The notes under the pieces are model-generated. The model ran no database searches. It saw nothing but the letters and a program-made list of their open reading frames with translations, and was not told the origin of the DNA. A stretch of DNA of 64,000 bases from Cohnella nanjingensis. Its GTDB lineage: Bacteria > Bacillota > Bacilli > Paenibacillales > Paenibacillaceae. The DNA is taken from contig NZ_JACJVP010000037.1 in NCBI RefSeq assembly GCF_014212125.1, positions 264 to 64,263 of the forward strand. Reading direction: 5' to 3'. A program made the position numbers and the translations under genes. Below, one piece after another: positions 9,311 to 17,944 of the stretch; the stretch's first letter is position 1, and each line of letters begins with the position of its first letter.

Positions 9311-12300
9311 ATGAAGAGGCTGCCAGGAAGACTCGTGCTCTACGTGATGGCCATCGTTCTATCCGTGGGTACGCTCGGCATCGGTGCAGGGAAGACCGCG
9401 CTCGCGGCAGAGTCGATCAAGGCGATCGCGCCGGACGGCAGCGAGATCGTCATCACCGCCGTGAACCGCCCCGTCGCGGCGGTGAACGACATGATCCTCT
9501 ACACCCGCGACAATAGCGGCAAGCAGACGGATTCGAACGAATGGTCCACCGCGGCCGTCGTGGATGATGTCGAAGGAAAGTACATCGTCAGCGCCATCGC
9601 GGACAAGAAGGGGGCCGTCGACATTCCGTCGAATGGATTCGTCCTCTTCGGCAACGCGGCGAGCGGCCAGTGGGTACTTGACCATTTAAAGGCCGGCGAT
9701 GAAGTGATCGTATCGGGATATACGCTGCCCCAGCCTGTCATCGGTCCTTCCCTTCTGCTGGAGGATGGATCCTCGTATCCGGTAGATGCGCTGGACGAGG
9801 ACAGGCAGCCGAGTCTGACCGTCATCTACACGCATGCGTACGGGGAAAAGACAAAGCCTTTCGATACGGATACGGTAGAGTACATCGTCGCCGGCGATGT
9901 CGTCGTCTCGCGCAATACGAACGGATCGGCAGGCACGGTCATTCCGGGGTCGGGTTACGTGCTGTCCGCCGCGGCTTCGGGGCCTCTCGGCATGCTGGAG
10001 ATCGGGCAAGGGTTGCGAGCCTTTAATCTGGATATTCGGATCCTGCCCGCTCGCTATGCGGAGATCGGCCAGCTGCCGGTTGGAATCGACAAGCTGGGCG
10101 GCAGCCGGGATCTGGGCCAAGTCGTGCTGTATCAGCCGTCATACGGTTCTTCGACGCGGACGAATCCGTGGGGAATGGAGATCACGGTCGAAGGGGAGCG
10201 AGTGACGCGAATCGTGGCGATCGCGCCGGATCCGTCCCGTCCGGGCAGCTATCTGGACAACGACTCCCCCATTCCTTCGAACGGATTCGTTCTTTCCATT
10301 CAGTCGGCTAGCCCCTTCTACAACCAATTAAACGGCAAAGTCGCAGTAGGAGACTCCGTCAAGCTGGTGCTCGACAGCCTCGTCTACCAGGCGGGCAAGA
10401 TCGGTTACGATGCCTTCAATCCGCGAACGAGAGAGGACAACCCCGCCGGGTGGGACGATGCCAACAACGTGCCGTTCCCAGGGTACAGAGGGCTCGATCA
10501 GATCATCGTGTACGATCGGACCTACGGAGAGCGGAGCGGTACGAATCCCTGGGGCAACGAGATCGTCGTCGATGCGAGAGGACTCGTCATCAGCAACGGA
10601 GGCAACAACAACGCGATTCCCGAAGGCGGCTTCGTCGTCTCCGGCGTAGGAACCACGGCCGCCTGGCTGGCGAGTCGCGTTCCGATCGGAGCGACAGTCA
10701 CCGTAGATCGCGCAAAGAAGCGCGTCGTCGTCATCTTCACGCCTTCGTCCTATCTGGATAAGGCGAGCATCGGCATCGAACAGGCGGAACGGGGCATTCA
10801 AGCATCGAAGGCGAGATTCCTCGATGTGCCTTACGCGCAGATGGCGCAGCAGATCGCGGAGGCTAAGGCGGTCATGGCGCAGGTGCAGGCCAAGCTGGAA
10901 CAAGGCGATCAAGAAGGGCTGCTCGCGATGCTGAACGAGATGGATCGAAGGGTGAGCGATCTTGCGTTCATGAATTACGAATCCCGCAAGGTCGAGACGC
11001 GCGGCTTGTGGCTGCGGCCCAAGGAGACGAATCTTGCGCAGGTCAAGGAGCATCTGGACCGGATCCAAGCGACTCGCATCAACGCGATCTATCTGGAGAC
11101 CTGGTGGGACGGGTATGCTTCCTATCCTTCCAAGCAGCCGGATACGGCGCTTAATCCGATCTACCAAGGCTTCGATGTGCTGCAAGCGTACATTGAGGAA
11201 GGGTCAAAGCGCGGAATCGAGATTCACGCATGGGTGGAAAACTTCTATGTCGGCCAAGGCCATACGAGTCCGGTGTACGACAACCATCCCGATTGGTGGA
11301 TGATCAGCCGCAAGGGCGATCCGTACGCCGATCTCGGCAATACGAAGGATTACTTCCTCAATCCGGCTTTGCCGGAAGCGAGGGACTATGTCCTCTCGAT
11401 CTACAAAGAGTTGGTCTCCAAATACGACGTGGCCGGCATTCATCTGGACTTCACCCGATATCCCGATTCCGGCGATTATACGAACGATTTCTCCTATGAT
11501 CCCTATACGCGCGGCTTGTTCAAGGACCGGTACGGGACGGATCCGATCGATCTGCATCCGGGAGACGTCCTCTGGGACGAATGGACCCGGTTCCGCATCG
11601 ATGTCATTAACACGTTCGTGGACCGGATCGCCCATGAAGTGATGCCGCTGAGACCCGGTATGAAGCTGACCGCGGCGGTGTGGCCGAACTTCGAGCTGGC
11701 GCCGAAGACGGTGCTGCAGGAAGTGAAGAACTGGGTGGACAAGAATTACATGGATCAAATCTTCCATATGTCCTACGTGCCCGATACGACGCTGATCGCG
11801 GCCGATGCCAAGCGTTCGCTCGATCTCATGGGCGACAAGGGGCTCGTCGCGTCCGGCGTCGGCACCTTCATCAATCTGACAAAGCAGGTGCTCGCCGATC
11901 AGATCGATCAGGTGAACCGGCTGGGGGTAGCTGGTACGGCGTTGTTCGAATTCGAGTCGCTGTTTAACAACGGTTACGACCATGAATTGAAGCTCGGCCT
12001 GTACCGGAACGAAGCCATCGTGCCGGATTACGCGACCACCCTGCCCGTCTATACGATGCTCGAAGACGTCGTTCGCAAGATGAACGAGATCTACGTGCCG
12101 TTCGGAGGCATGTCATCGGTTGACGCCAAGGCGATCGCGGACGACATTCGCAAGGAGACGAAGAAGCTGCAGCCCCGGGAACGCTGGAACCACGGCAAAG
12201 TCGTCTCCTTGAAGTCGCACCTGTCGAAGATCGTATCCGATGTTCAAGGTCGTTCTTCCATTCAAGCGGAAGTCAAGAATCGGATCTTGACCGACCTACA

Positions 12301-12358
12301 GGCCTGCGATCATCTCCTCGATATCTATCTGACGAAGGAAGGGAAGAGCGGGCAATGA
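9311..12358 (+). CDS. secreted GHL10 (DUF187) glycosidase-like protein, four N-terminal modules
   Basis: 1015 residues, signal peptide at 1-32, preceded by GGAGGG. It is a close paralogue of the 3006-5714 product along its whole length: the same module cores (NPWGMEITV, IPSNGFVLS, NPWGNEIVV) and the same barrel (WLRPKETNLAQVKEHLDRI, IYLETWWDG, IEIHAWVENF, IHLDFTRYPDSGDYTNDF). It is longer by about 113 residues because it carries one extra, more divergent module at the N terminus (about residues 35-135, ending in IPSNGFVLF). The stop codon overlaps the next start (ATGA), so it is co-translated with the SGNH esterase. Likely exported and acting on surface glycan; the substrate is unknown. Confidence 0.85.
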   Translation: MKRLPGRLVLYVMAIVLSVGTLGIGAGKTALAAESIKAIAPDGSEIVITAVNRPVAAVNDMILYTRDNSGKQTDSNEWSTAAVVDDVEGKYIVSAIADKKGAVDIPSNGFVLFGNAASGQWVLDHLKAGDEVIVSGYTLPQPVIGPSLLLEDGSSYPVDALDEDRQPSLTVIYTHAYGEKTKPFDTDTVEYIVAGDVVVSRNTNGSAGTVIPGSGYVLSAAASGPLGMLEIGQGLRAFNLDIRILPARYAEIGQLPVGIDKLGGSRDLGQVVLYQPSYGSSTRTNPWGMEITVEGERVTRIVAIAPDPSRPGSYLDNDSPIPSNGFVLSIQSASPFYNQLNGKVAVGDSVKLVLDSLVYQAGKIGYDAFNPRTREDNPAGWDDANNVPFPGYRGLDQIIVYDRTYGERSGTNPWGNEIVVDARGLVISNGGNNNAIPEGGFVVSGVGTTAAWLASRVPIGATVTVDRAKKRVVVIFTPSSYLDKASIGIEQAERGIQASKARFLDVPYAQMAQQIAEAKAVMAQVQAKLEQGDQEGLLAMLNEMDRRVSDLAFMNYESRKVETRGLWLRPKETNLAQVKEHLDRIQATRINAIYLETWWDGYASYPSKQPDTALNPIYQGFDVLQAYIEEGSKRGIEIHAWVENFYVGQGHTSPVYDNHPDWWMISRKGDPYADLGNTKDYFLNPALPEARDYVLSIYKELVSKYDVAGIHLDFTRYPDSGDYTNDFSYDPYTRGLFKDRYGTDPIDLHPGDVLWDEWTRFRIDVINTFVDRIAHEVMPLRPGMKLTAAVWPNFELAPKTVLQEVKNWVDKNYMDQIFHMSYVPDTTLIAADAKRSLDLMGDKGLVASGVGTFINLTKQVLADQIDQVNRLGVAGTALFEFESLFNNGYDHELKLGLYRNEAIVPDYATTLPVYTMLEDVVRKMNEIYVPFGGMSSVDAKAIADDIRKETKKLQPRERWNHGKVVSLKSHLSKIVSDVQGRSSIQAEVKNRILTDLQACDHLLDIYLTKEGKSGQ

Positions 12359-13419
12359 CCGATATCGCAGGCGAAACGGCAGGACTCGTCTGGCACGACC
12401 CGCGGGAGGCGCCGTTCCGGATCGACGGTTTCGCTTGGCTGGCGGAGGAGGGCGTCTACCGCCGATTGCCGCGGCGGCCCGCGCATCCGCTGCCGCCGGC
12501 CGTCGACGAATTGGCGAGCCATACCGCGGGCGGGCAGATCCGCTTCCGAACCGACTCTGCCGGATTGTCCGTCCAGGTCCGGCTCGCCGGACCGGCGAAT
12601 ATGAATCATATGCCGGTGACGGGACAATGCGGCTTCGACTGTTATCTGGGCCCGCCGGGGCGGCAGCACTACTGCAATACGGCGAAGTACGATCAGACGC
12701 AGACGGAATATACGTTCACGATGTTCGAAGGTCTGGCGCGGGAGATGCGGGACGTGACTTTGTACTTCCCGCTCTACCAAGGCGTGCGAGAGGTGCGGAT
12801 CGGATTGGATCGAGGGGCGGAGCGGCTTGCTCCGCCGCCATACGCGAGTGAGAAACGAATCGTCATCTACGGTACCTCGATTACCCAAGGCGGCTGCGCC
12901 GCAAGACCGGGAATGGCGTATCCGAACGTCCTGAGCCGTCGGATCGACGCCGAATTCATCAATCTCGGCTTCTCCGGCAGCGGCAAGGGCGAAGCGGAAG
13001 TTGCCCGCCTCGTCGCCGAAGTGCCGAATCCGGGGCTGCTCGTGCTCGATTACGAAGCGAATTGCGTCAGCCCCGAGCTGTTCCGGGAGACGCTGCCGGC
13101 GTTCATCCGGATCTACCGCGAGGCGCAACCGGACGTGCCGATCCTCGTCCTCTCCCAGATCCGCTTCGCCCGCGAGACGTTCGATCTCGATCTGCGCGAC
13201 CTGCGACTCCTGCGGAAGCAGATTCAGATCGAGACGGTCCACGCCTGCCGGGAGCGGGGAGACGAGCGGATCTGGTTCCATGACGGCGGAGAGCTGCTCG
13301 GGCCGGACTACCACGAATGCACGGTGGACGGCATCCACCCGACCGATCTGGGCTTTGCCCGGATGGCCGAGGGACTGGCGCCGATACTGAGACGCTATAT
13401 GGACGGCGGGGGGCGTTAA
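12355..13419 (+). CDS. SGNH/GDSL-type hydrolase with N-terminal beta domain
   Basis: 354 residues. The C-terminal half is an SGNH hydrolase: block I GTSIT with the nucleophile at Ser175, a later NLGFSGSG block, and DGIHPTDLGF with Asp325 and His328. Residues 1-165 look like the beta-sandwich domain common in two-domain SGNH esterases. No signal peptide is visible, so it may act in the cytoplasm on an imported acylated sugar (inference). The start overlaps the upstream stop by four bases. The family removes acyl, often acetyl, groups from carbohydrates, which fits the surrounding glycan genes. Confidence 0.85.
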   Translation: MTDIAGETAGLVWHDPREAPFRIDGFAWLAEEGVYRRLPRRPAHPLPPAVDELASHTAGGQIRFRTDSAGLSVQVRLAGPANMNHMPVTGQCGFDCYLGPPGRQHYCNTAKYDQTQTEYTFTMFEGLAREMRDVTLYFPLYQGVREVRIGLDRGAERLAPPPYASEKRIVIYGTSITQGGCAARPGMAYPNVLSRRIDAEFINLGFSGSGKGEAEVARLVAEVPNPGLLVLDYEANCVSPELFRETLPAFIRIYREAQPDVPILVLSQIRFARETFDLDLRDLRLLRKQIQIETVHACRERGDERIWFHDGGELLGPDYHECTVDGIHPTDLGFARMAEGLAPILRRYMDGGGR

Positions 13420-13436
13420 GCCTCCCGCCGTTTCGT
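13404..13436. terminator. bidirectional terminator over convergent stop codons
   Basis: CGGCGGG (13404-13410) pairs with CCCGCCG (13424-13430), followed by TTTCGTTT. The loop holds TTAA at 13416-13419, which is the TAA stop of the SGNH gene on plus and of the MFS gene on minus. Confidence 0.6.
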
Positions 13437-14930
13437 TTGCGGGCTGCCGTCGGCGGCCCGGTCGTCTGACCCCGCGTCATCGCCATTCGCGACCGGGCGC
13501 TCGCTGGATCGCCGCGCGCGAATCGTGAATCCCAAGAGGGCGCCGGCGAAGGCGACGGCCGCCACGGCGAGATAGGCGTCTTTGAAAGCGTGCATCCATA
13601 CGCCGCTCTCCGCGGGCGAAGCGGAGTCCGCATAGGCGCGCAGGCGGCTCGCGAGCAGCGTCGCCAGCCCGGCTACGCCGAAGGACGCCATCACTTGCTG
13701 AAAGGCGCCCGTCAAGGAGGCGACCCGGCCTGCCAGATGCGGCGGCGCAGCTTGGAACAGGTAGGCGTTCAATCCCATGCCGAACAGCGCCTGACCGGAT
13801 CCGGCCAATAGGAAGGGCAGAATCAGCGTGCTTATTCCGTCATTGGCGGACAGCCTGGAGAGCAGGAATGCGCCTAAGCCGATCAAAGCCATGCCCGCGA
13901 TCACGAGCGGCCTCAAGCCGATTCGGTCGAACCAGCGTCCGCCGAGCTGGATGAAGACCGCGGATAGGACGGCTTGCGGCAGCAACAGAAGGCCCGTGTC
14001 CCAGGCGCCGTATCCCTTGGCCTGCTGAAGCAGGACGGGATTCAGGAAAAGCAGGCCGTAGAAGGCGATAGCGACGATCCATTGGATCAGAATGGCGCGC
14101 GTAAAGGCGAACGAACGGAAGACGCGAAGGTCCAGCAGCGGCTGCTCCCGGCGTAGCTCCGCGAGGACGAGCGCGATCAGCGCCGCGGCGCCGACGGCAA
14201 GACCCGCGAGGGTCGAACTTGCGCCCCATCCGGCGTCGCCTCCCCTGCTCACGCCGTAGACGAGCGAGGCGAACGCCAGCGGAGCGAGCAGCAGGCCGGG
14301 CAGATCGAGCTTCGCCGATGCGCCCCGTTCGAGCCGTGGCAGCTTGCGAATTCCAAGCCATACCCCTGCGATGCCTACCGGCAGATTGAGGAGGAAAATG
14401 TACGGCCAACTCGCATAGTCCACGAGCATACCTGCGATCGCGGGCGCGATGGCCGGCGCGATCAGGATCGGGACGCCGACCATCCCCATGACGGTGCCGA
14501 TCTTCTCCTGCGGACTGATGCGGTAGATCATCGATATGCCGATCGGCATGACCATCCCGCCGCCCAATCCCTGCAGGATGCGGAAGGCGATGAAAGTGCC
14601 CGCATCTTGGGCGATGGCGCAGAGGAGGGAGCTGACCGTAAACCAGACGATCGCGAGTAGAAAGACGCGTTTGGCGCCGAATCGGTCGGACAGCCATCCG
14701 GCCAGCGGGATAACGGCGGCTTCCGCGAGAATATAGCCGGTCAAGCTCCATTGGACGACCGGGAGCGAGCTGTCGAATTGGCGAACCAGCGCCGGGACGG
14801 CGACATTGATGGCGCTGCTATCCAAGAGCACCATGAACATGCCGACGATGACGGCGACGAGCGGTCCGCCGATCGATCGGATGGACCATGGTTGCGTTGC
14901 GGTTTGAATTTTCGGCGAAGACGATGACAT
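13416..14930 (-). CDS. DHA2-family MFS drug efflux transporter
   Basis: 504 residues with about 14 hydrophobic segments, the DHA2 (EmrB/QacA/LmrB) length and architecture. Motif A between the second and third segments reads GWLSDRFGAKR; motif C-like glycines occur in GVPILIAPAIAPAIAG. It exports hydrophobic drugs or cations against protons at the cytoplasmic membrane. The start has AGGAGGG at ideal spacing on the minus strand. The gene stands alone and converges on the SGNH gene with a 4-base stop overlap. No regulator directly adjoins it except across the 51-bp repeat region. Confidence 0.88.
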   Translation of the reverse strand: MSSSSPKIQTATQPWSIRSIGGPLVAVIVGMFMVLLDSSAINVAVPALVRQFDSSLPVVQWSLTGYILAEAAVIPLAGWLSDRFGAKRVFLLAIVWFTVSSLLCAIAQDAGTFIAFRILQGLGGGMVMPIGISMIYRISPQEKIGTVMGMVGVPILIAPAIAPAIAGMLVDYASWPYIFLLNLPVGIAGVWLGIRKLPRLERGASAKLDLPGLLLAPLAFASLVYGVSRGGDAGWGASSTLAGLAVGAAALIALVLAELRREQPLLDLRVFRSFAFTRAILIQWIVAIAFYGLLFLNPVLLQQAKGYGAWDTGLLLLPQAVLSAVFIQLGGRWFDRIGLRPLVIAGMALIGLGAFLLSRLSANDGISTLILPFLLAGSGQALFGMGLNAYLFQAAPPHLAGRVASLTGAFQQVMASFGVAGLATLLASRLRAYADSASPAESGVWMHAFKDAYLAVAAVAFAGALLGFTIRARRSSERPVANGDDAGSDDRAADGSPQTKRREA

Positions 14931-15190
14931 GAGAATCCCTCCTACCTTGAATCTCTCTAGATGGGAGCTCGGGCATCCGTTGGCCGCCCGGCCCTCTCAG
15001 TGGGATTGTAAGGCGGATAGTTCAAAAATGTAAGAAGGCAAAAGTTTCTGATATTATCGTGTAAAGTAGACTTACTATAAATAAGTAAGATGAAGGTTGG
15101 CATGAATAAGAAGCCGTCCCGAGCGAGAAACGCGAATGGGGGGCTGCATGTCGATGTATGAGTTCAACTATGCTTTGTGTGGGGGGGGGC

Positions 15191-15507
15191 GCCGGTTCGG
15201 CCGATATGCGTATATAAACTACGCACATCGGCTGTCGGTGCGCCGAATCGGCCAAAGTGCGTATATAAACTACGCACATCGGTTGTCGGTGCGCCGAATC
15301 GGCCAAAGTGCGTATATAAGCTACGCACATCGGCTGTCGGTGCGTCGAATCGGCCAAAGTGCGTATATAAACTACGCACATCGGCTGTCGGTGCGTCGAA
15401 TCGGCCAAAGTGCGTATATAAACTACGCACATCGGCGGTCGGTGCGCCGGATCGGCCAAAGTGCGTATATAAACTACGCACATCGGCGATCGGTGTGCCG
15501 GAACGGT
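15191..15507. repeat. 51-bp tandem repeat, six copies
   Basis: The block GCGTATATAA begins at 15208, 15259, 15310, 15361, 15412 and 15463, exactly 51 bp apart. Each unit holds a 7-bp inverted repeat, GTGCGTA and TACGCAC around a 7-base loop, and a second one, GCCG-AAT-CGGC. Few bases differ among copies. Since 51 is a multiple of three, long ORFs stay open on both strands with a 17-residue repeat, but they lack ribosome sites and are not taken as genes. The array fills the gap between the MFS gene and the hydrolase-TetR pair. Confidence 0.95.
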
Positions 15508-15513
15508 AAATGG

Positions 15514-15558
15514 GGCTGTTCCCGAGGACGGCGACGACCTAGCGGAACAGCCTATTTT
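15514..15558 (+). terminator. hairpin after the 51-bp array
   Basis: GGCTGTTCC (from about 15515) pairs with GGAACAGCC (to about 15552), followed by TATTTTATT. It reads as a terminator for any transcript that crosses the repeat array rightward. Confidence 0.5.
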
Positions 15559-15617
15559 ATTGACTCGAATAGACGGGGTGTGGACGGATATAGGTAGATC
15601 TCCCATAACGATTTTAT

Positions 15618-15647
15618 ATTGACTAAACGTTCACCCAATAATAAAAT
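15618..15647 (+). promoter_or_regulatory. promoter and TetR-type operator of the hydrolase-TetR operon
   Basis: TTGACT (15619-15624), 17-bp spacer, TAAAAT (15642-15647). Bases 15618-15639 form the symmetric site ATTG-N4-AACGTT-N4-CAAT, which covers the -35 element and most of the spacer. That is the usual place and size of a TetR-family operator. Confidence 0.6.
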
Positions 15648-15689
15648 GGAGATGTTTAACGATACCCTGATTGGATGGAGGGATTGCAA

Positions 15690-16439
15690 ATGGATTTGTA
15701 TTATGAGGTCAGCGGATACGGAAAACCTGTCGTTCTTCTTCACAGCGGTGGTGCGGATATGCGGGATTGGACGTTTGTCGCCCCCCTTTTAGCCAAACAC
15801 TATAAGACCGTCGCATTCGACGGACGCGGCGCCGGAAAATCGCCATCGCCCATGAAGCCAGCCAACTATGTTGAAGACTTGCTCGCCCTGCTTGACCATC
15901 TTGCGATTGATCAAGCTGTGCTCGTAGGTCATTCTATGGGCGGTCAAATCGCAACGGATTTCGCTCTGAAATATCCTGAGAGAGTATCTGAGCTCGTACT
16001 TATCGCTCCCTCGTTGTCAGGCTTCCGACACTCGCAGGAATTTGAGGACTGGATGCAGAAAATAAACGATGCTGTCCCTGACATCGATAAGATGGTTGAG
16101 CTTTCTTTCGACGCGCCGTCCTATCGGATCGTGATGTCAGGTCCACATCGGGATCTGATGGATCAAATGTTCAGACATCATTTAAAGAAAACGGGCGAAT
16201 GGGGGACGTTCGAATCCATTTGGCCAGAGCCGCCAGCTGCCGAAAGATTAAAAGAATTAACGGTGAAGACGCTCTTTATGATTGGCGAAGAGGAATTGCC
16301 GGATAACATACGCGTTGCAGAATGCTTCCGGAGAGTTCCCCATATTCGTTTCATTCAAATGGCCGGCGCCGATCATAAGGTCACGCTAACCCATCCTGAC
16401 GATGTGTATCGCCATATTACCGGTTTTTTGGAGGAATAA
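15690..16439 (+). CDS. alpha/beta-fold hydrolase
   Basis: 249 residues when started at ATG 15690, which has GGAGGGA seven bases upstream; ATG 15675 lies in that ribosome site. It is a standard alpha/beta hydrolase: nucleophile elbow VGHSMGGQ with Ser82, an oxyanion-type LLHSGG segment near residue 18, and a candidate catalytic His229 in ADHKV. The substrate is unknown. It is followed four bases later by a TetR gene and is probably repressed by it. Base composition is visibly more AT-rich than the flanking blocks. Confidence 0.85.
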   Translation: MDLYYEVSGYGKPVVLLHSGGADMRDWTFVAPLLAKHYKTVAFDGRGAGKSPSPMKPANYVEDLLALLDHLAIDQAVLVGHSMGGQIATDFALKYPERVSELVLIAPSLSGFRHSQEFEDWMQKINDAVPDIDKMVELSFDAPSYRIVMSGPHRDLMDQMFRHHLKKTGEWGTFESIWPEPPAAERLKELTVKTLFMIGEEELPDNIRVAECFRRVPHIRFIQMAGADHKVTLTHPDDVYRHITGFLEE

Positions 16440-16443
16440 GGTC

Positions 16444-17058
16444 ATGCCGCGTACCCCGAAAGAAAATGAACGCTTGCGACTGATGGCCAAAGAGAAAATT
16501 CGCATCGCTGCGATGGAGCTGTTCATTAAACAAGGATATCACGCGACTTCGATAGACGAAGTAGCGAAACATGCAGGTATATCCAAAGGTCTGCTTTACA
16601 ATTATTACAAAGGGAAAGAAGACCTGCTAGCGACAATGGTCGAGGCCAGAATCGGCGAATTGGTTCAAGTGATGGAAGAGGCGATCGCCATTGAATCGCC
16701 TACCGAGCAACTTCGGCATATTGTCGAGGGCGCTATTGATAACGTCTATCGAAACCCGGAAATATTCCGGTTCTATCTCCATCTGCAGACGCAGCCGGAA
16801 TCGGACGAAGCGGTAGCGAAATACAGTAAGCTGCTGATCGATGAAAGTGCCAGACAGTACAACTTTCAATGTGAAATGTTCGAAAGGCTGGGCGCAAAGG
16901 AACCGAGAAAACGGTCGTTATACTTTTCATCAACGCTTCAAGGCATCATGTTGATGATATCCACCTATCGCGAGCAGTTTCCTATCGAAGAAGTGAAGGC
17001 GCAGATCATACAGGATTTTTGTAACCCAGAACGGGAACGAGATGAATCTAACGTATAG
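16444..17058 (+). CDS. TetR/AcrR family transcriptional regulator
   Basis: 204 residues from ATG 16444, with GGAGGAA upstream. The N-terminal helix-turn-helix is clear: IRIAAMELFIKQGYHATSI, then EVAKHAGISKGLLYNYYKGKEDLL. The rest is the usual helical ligand-binding and dimer domain. It directly follows the hydrolase gene and probably represses the shared promoter through the 22-bp dyad at 15618-15639. The ligand is unknown and may be the hydrolase substrate (inference). Confidence 0.9.
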   Translation: MPRTPKENERLRLMAKEKIRIAAMELFIKQGYHATSIDEVAKHAGISKGLLYNYYKGKEDLLATMVEARIGELVQVMEEAIAIESPTEQLRHIVEGAIDNVYRNPEIFRFYLHLQTQPESDEAVAKYSKLLIDESARQYNFQCEMFERLGAKEPRKRSLYFSSTLQGIMLMISTYREQFPIEEVKAQIIQDFCNPERERDESNV

Positions 17059-17175
17059 AAAGCGGCTCGGCGAACAAGAAGATGCTTGCTTAAAAACCAT
17101 CCCTGGCGACCGGTCGTGACTAACGATATAATCTACATCAAATCGAAACGACTTGCATGCGAGGGGCGTGATCCT

Positions 17176-17535
17176 ATGCAGAATGTCTATACGGAAGAAG
17201 AGAACCGCGATTGCTGGGCGACGATCGGCGATGTCCTGCAGATTATCGGCAAGAAGTACGCATTCCTCATCATCGGCGAGCTGCACGAAGGGCCGCTGCG
17301 ATTCAATCAGCTGCGCGGGCGGCTGGGGTCGATCAGCACCCAATCCCTGACGGATATGCTGCGACACCTGGAGAAAAACCGGATCGTGCATCGCGAGGTG
17401 TTCCCGACGGTGCCCGTAACCGTCGAATACTCGTTGACGGAGCTGGGTCGCAGCTTTCAAACGGTTCTGATCGAGATGCGCAAATGGGGGGTAGCGTGGA
17501 AACGGTCGTGCCCGGATTCGAAGGAAACGGAATAA
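17176..17535 (+). CDS. HxlR-family winged-helix regulator
   Basis: 119 residues from ATG 17176, preceded by GAGGGGCGTGAT. HxlR features are CWATIGDVLQIIGKKYAFLIIGEL, HEGPLRFNQLRGRLGSISTQSLTDMLRHLEK and VEYSLTELGRS. These proteins bind DNA as dimers and respond to aldehydes, redox stress or drugs. No obvious partner gene adjoins it: upstream is TetR, downstream a terminator and then the guanidine riboswitch. Confidence 0.88.
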   Translation: MQNVYTEEENRDCWATIGDVLQIIGKKYAFLIIGELHEGPLRFNQLRGRLGSISTQSLTDMLRHLEKNRIVHREVFPTVPVTVEYSLTELGRSFQTVLIEMRKWGVAWKRSCPDSKETE

Positions 17536-17584
17536 AAACGGCGGCGAGTCCGGCAGGTACGCGTAACCGGAAACGCCGCCTTTC
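17534..17584 (+). terminator. terminator after the HxlR gene
   Basis: An A-rich start, then GGCGGCG (17540-17546) pairs with CGCCGCC (17574-17580), followed by TTTCT. Confidence 0.6.
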
Positions 17585-17711
17585 TCGTTGCTTCCGTTCC
17601 GCGTTGGCGGTGAAGTGTTAGATAACATAACGCATTATCGAGGAGAAAGGAAGAATTCTATCGATACATCCTAAATGGAGGCGCAAACGCCAAAAATACC
17701 TTACATAAACA

Positions 17712-17740
17712 TTGACGAACGCCCCTTTATGCGTTATGTT
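17712..17740 (+). promoter_or_regulatory. sigma-A promoter of the guanidine operon
   Basis: TTGACG at 17712-17717, a 17-bp spacer and TATGTT at 17735-17740, about 25 bases before the riboswitch. Confidence 0.7.
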
Positions 17741-17762
17741 TATTCACAACAAATGAATACTT

Positions 17763-17862
17763 AAGTTTACTAGGGTTCCGCCGACGGCAGTCGGGACTGG
17801 TCCGAGAGTAAACCGCTCTTGTTGCAAGGGCGCCACGGAAGGATAAAAACCTGGGAGATATC
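17763..17862 (+). ncRNA. guanidine-I (ykkC) riboswitch aptamer
   Basis: The leader has the conserved ykkC/guanidine-I blocks in order: ACTAGGGTTCCG (17769-17780), ACTGGTCCGAGAG (17796-17808), GCCACGGAAGGA (17832-17843) and CCTGGGAGA (17850-17858). Binding of guanidinium normally stabilises the aptamer and lets transcription continue past the terminator just downstream. It stands before four genes whose products fit guanidine breakdown, which supports both the switch assignment and the pathway. Confidence 0.93.
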
Positions 17863-17897
17863 AACAAGACATTCGTCTTGTGGTATCTCCTTTTTTC
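17854..17897 (+). terminator. riboswitch expression-platform terminator
   Basis: GGAGATA (17854-17860) and ACAAGAC (17864-17870) pair with GTCTTGT (17875-17881) and TATCTCC (17884-17890), followed by TTTTTT. The 5' arm overlaps the end of the aptamer, so ligand binding and terminator folding compete. Confidence 0.88.
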
Positions 17898-17944
17898 ATC
17901 CCCTTCCGATTCACGATATCGAACCGTAAAGGAGCGAATCATTC

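Noticed and set aside
15191-15507. CRISPR array
   Set aside because: The whole 51-bp period is repeated, with no unique spacers, and no cas gene is nearby.
15022-15606. Long ORFs of 105-194 residues on both strands with a 17-residue repeat
   Set aside because: They arise because the 51-bp tandem unit is a multiple of three without stops; several frames on both strands are open and no ribosome site precedes them.
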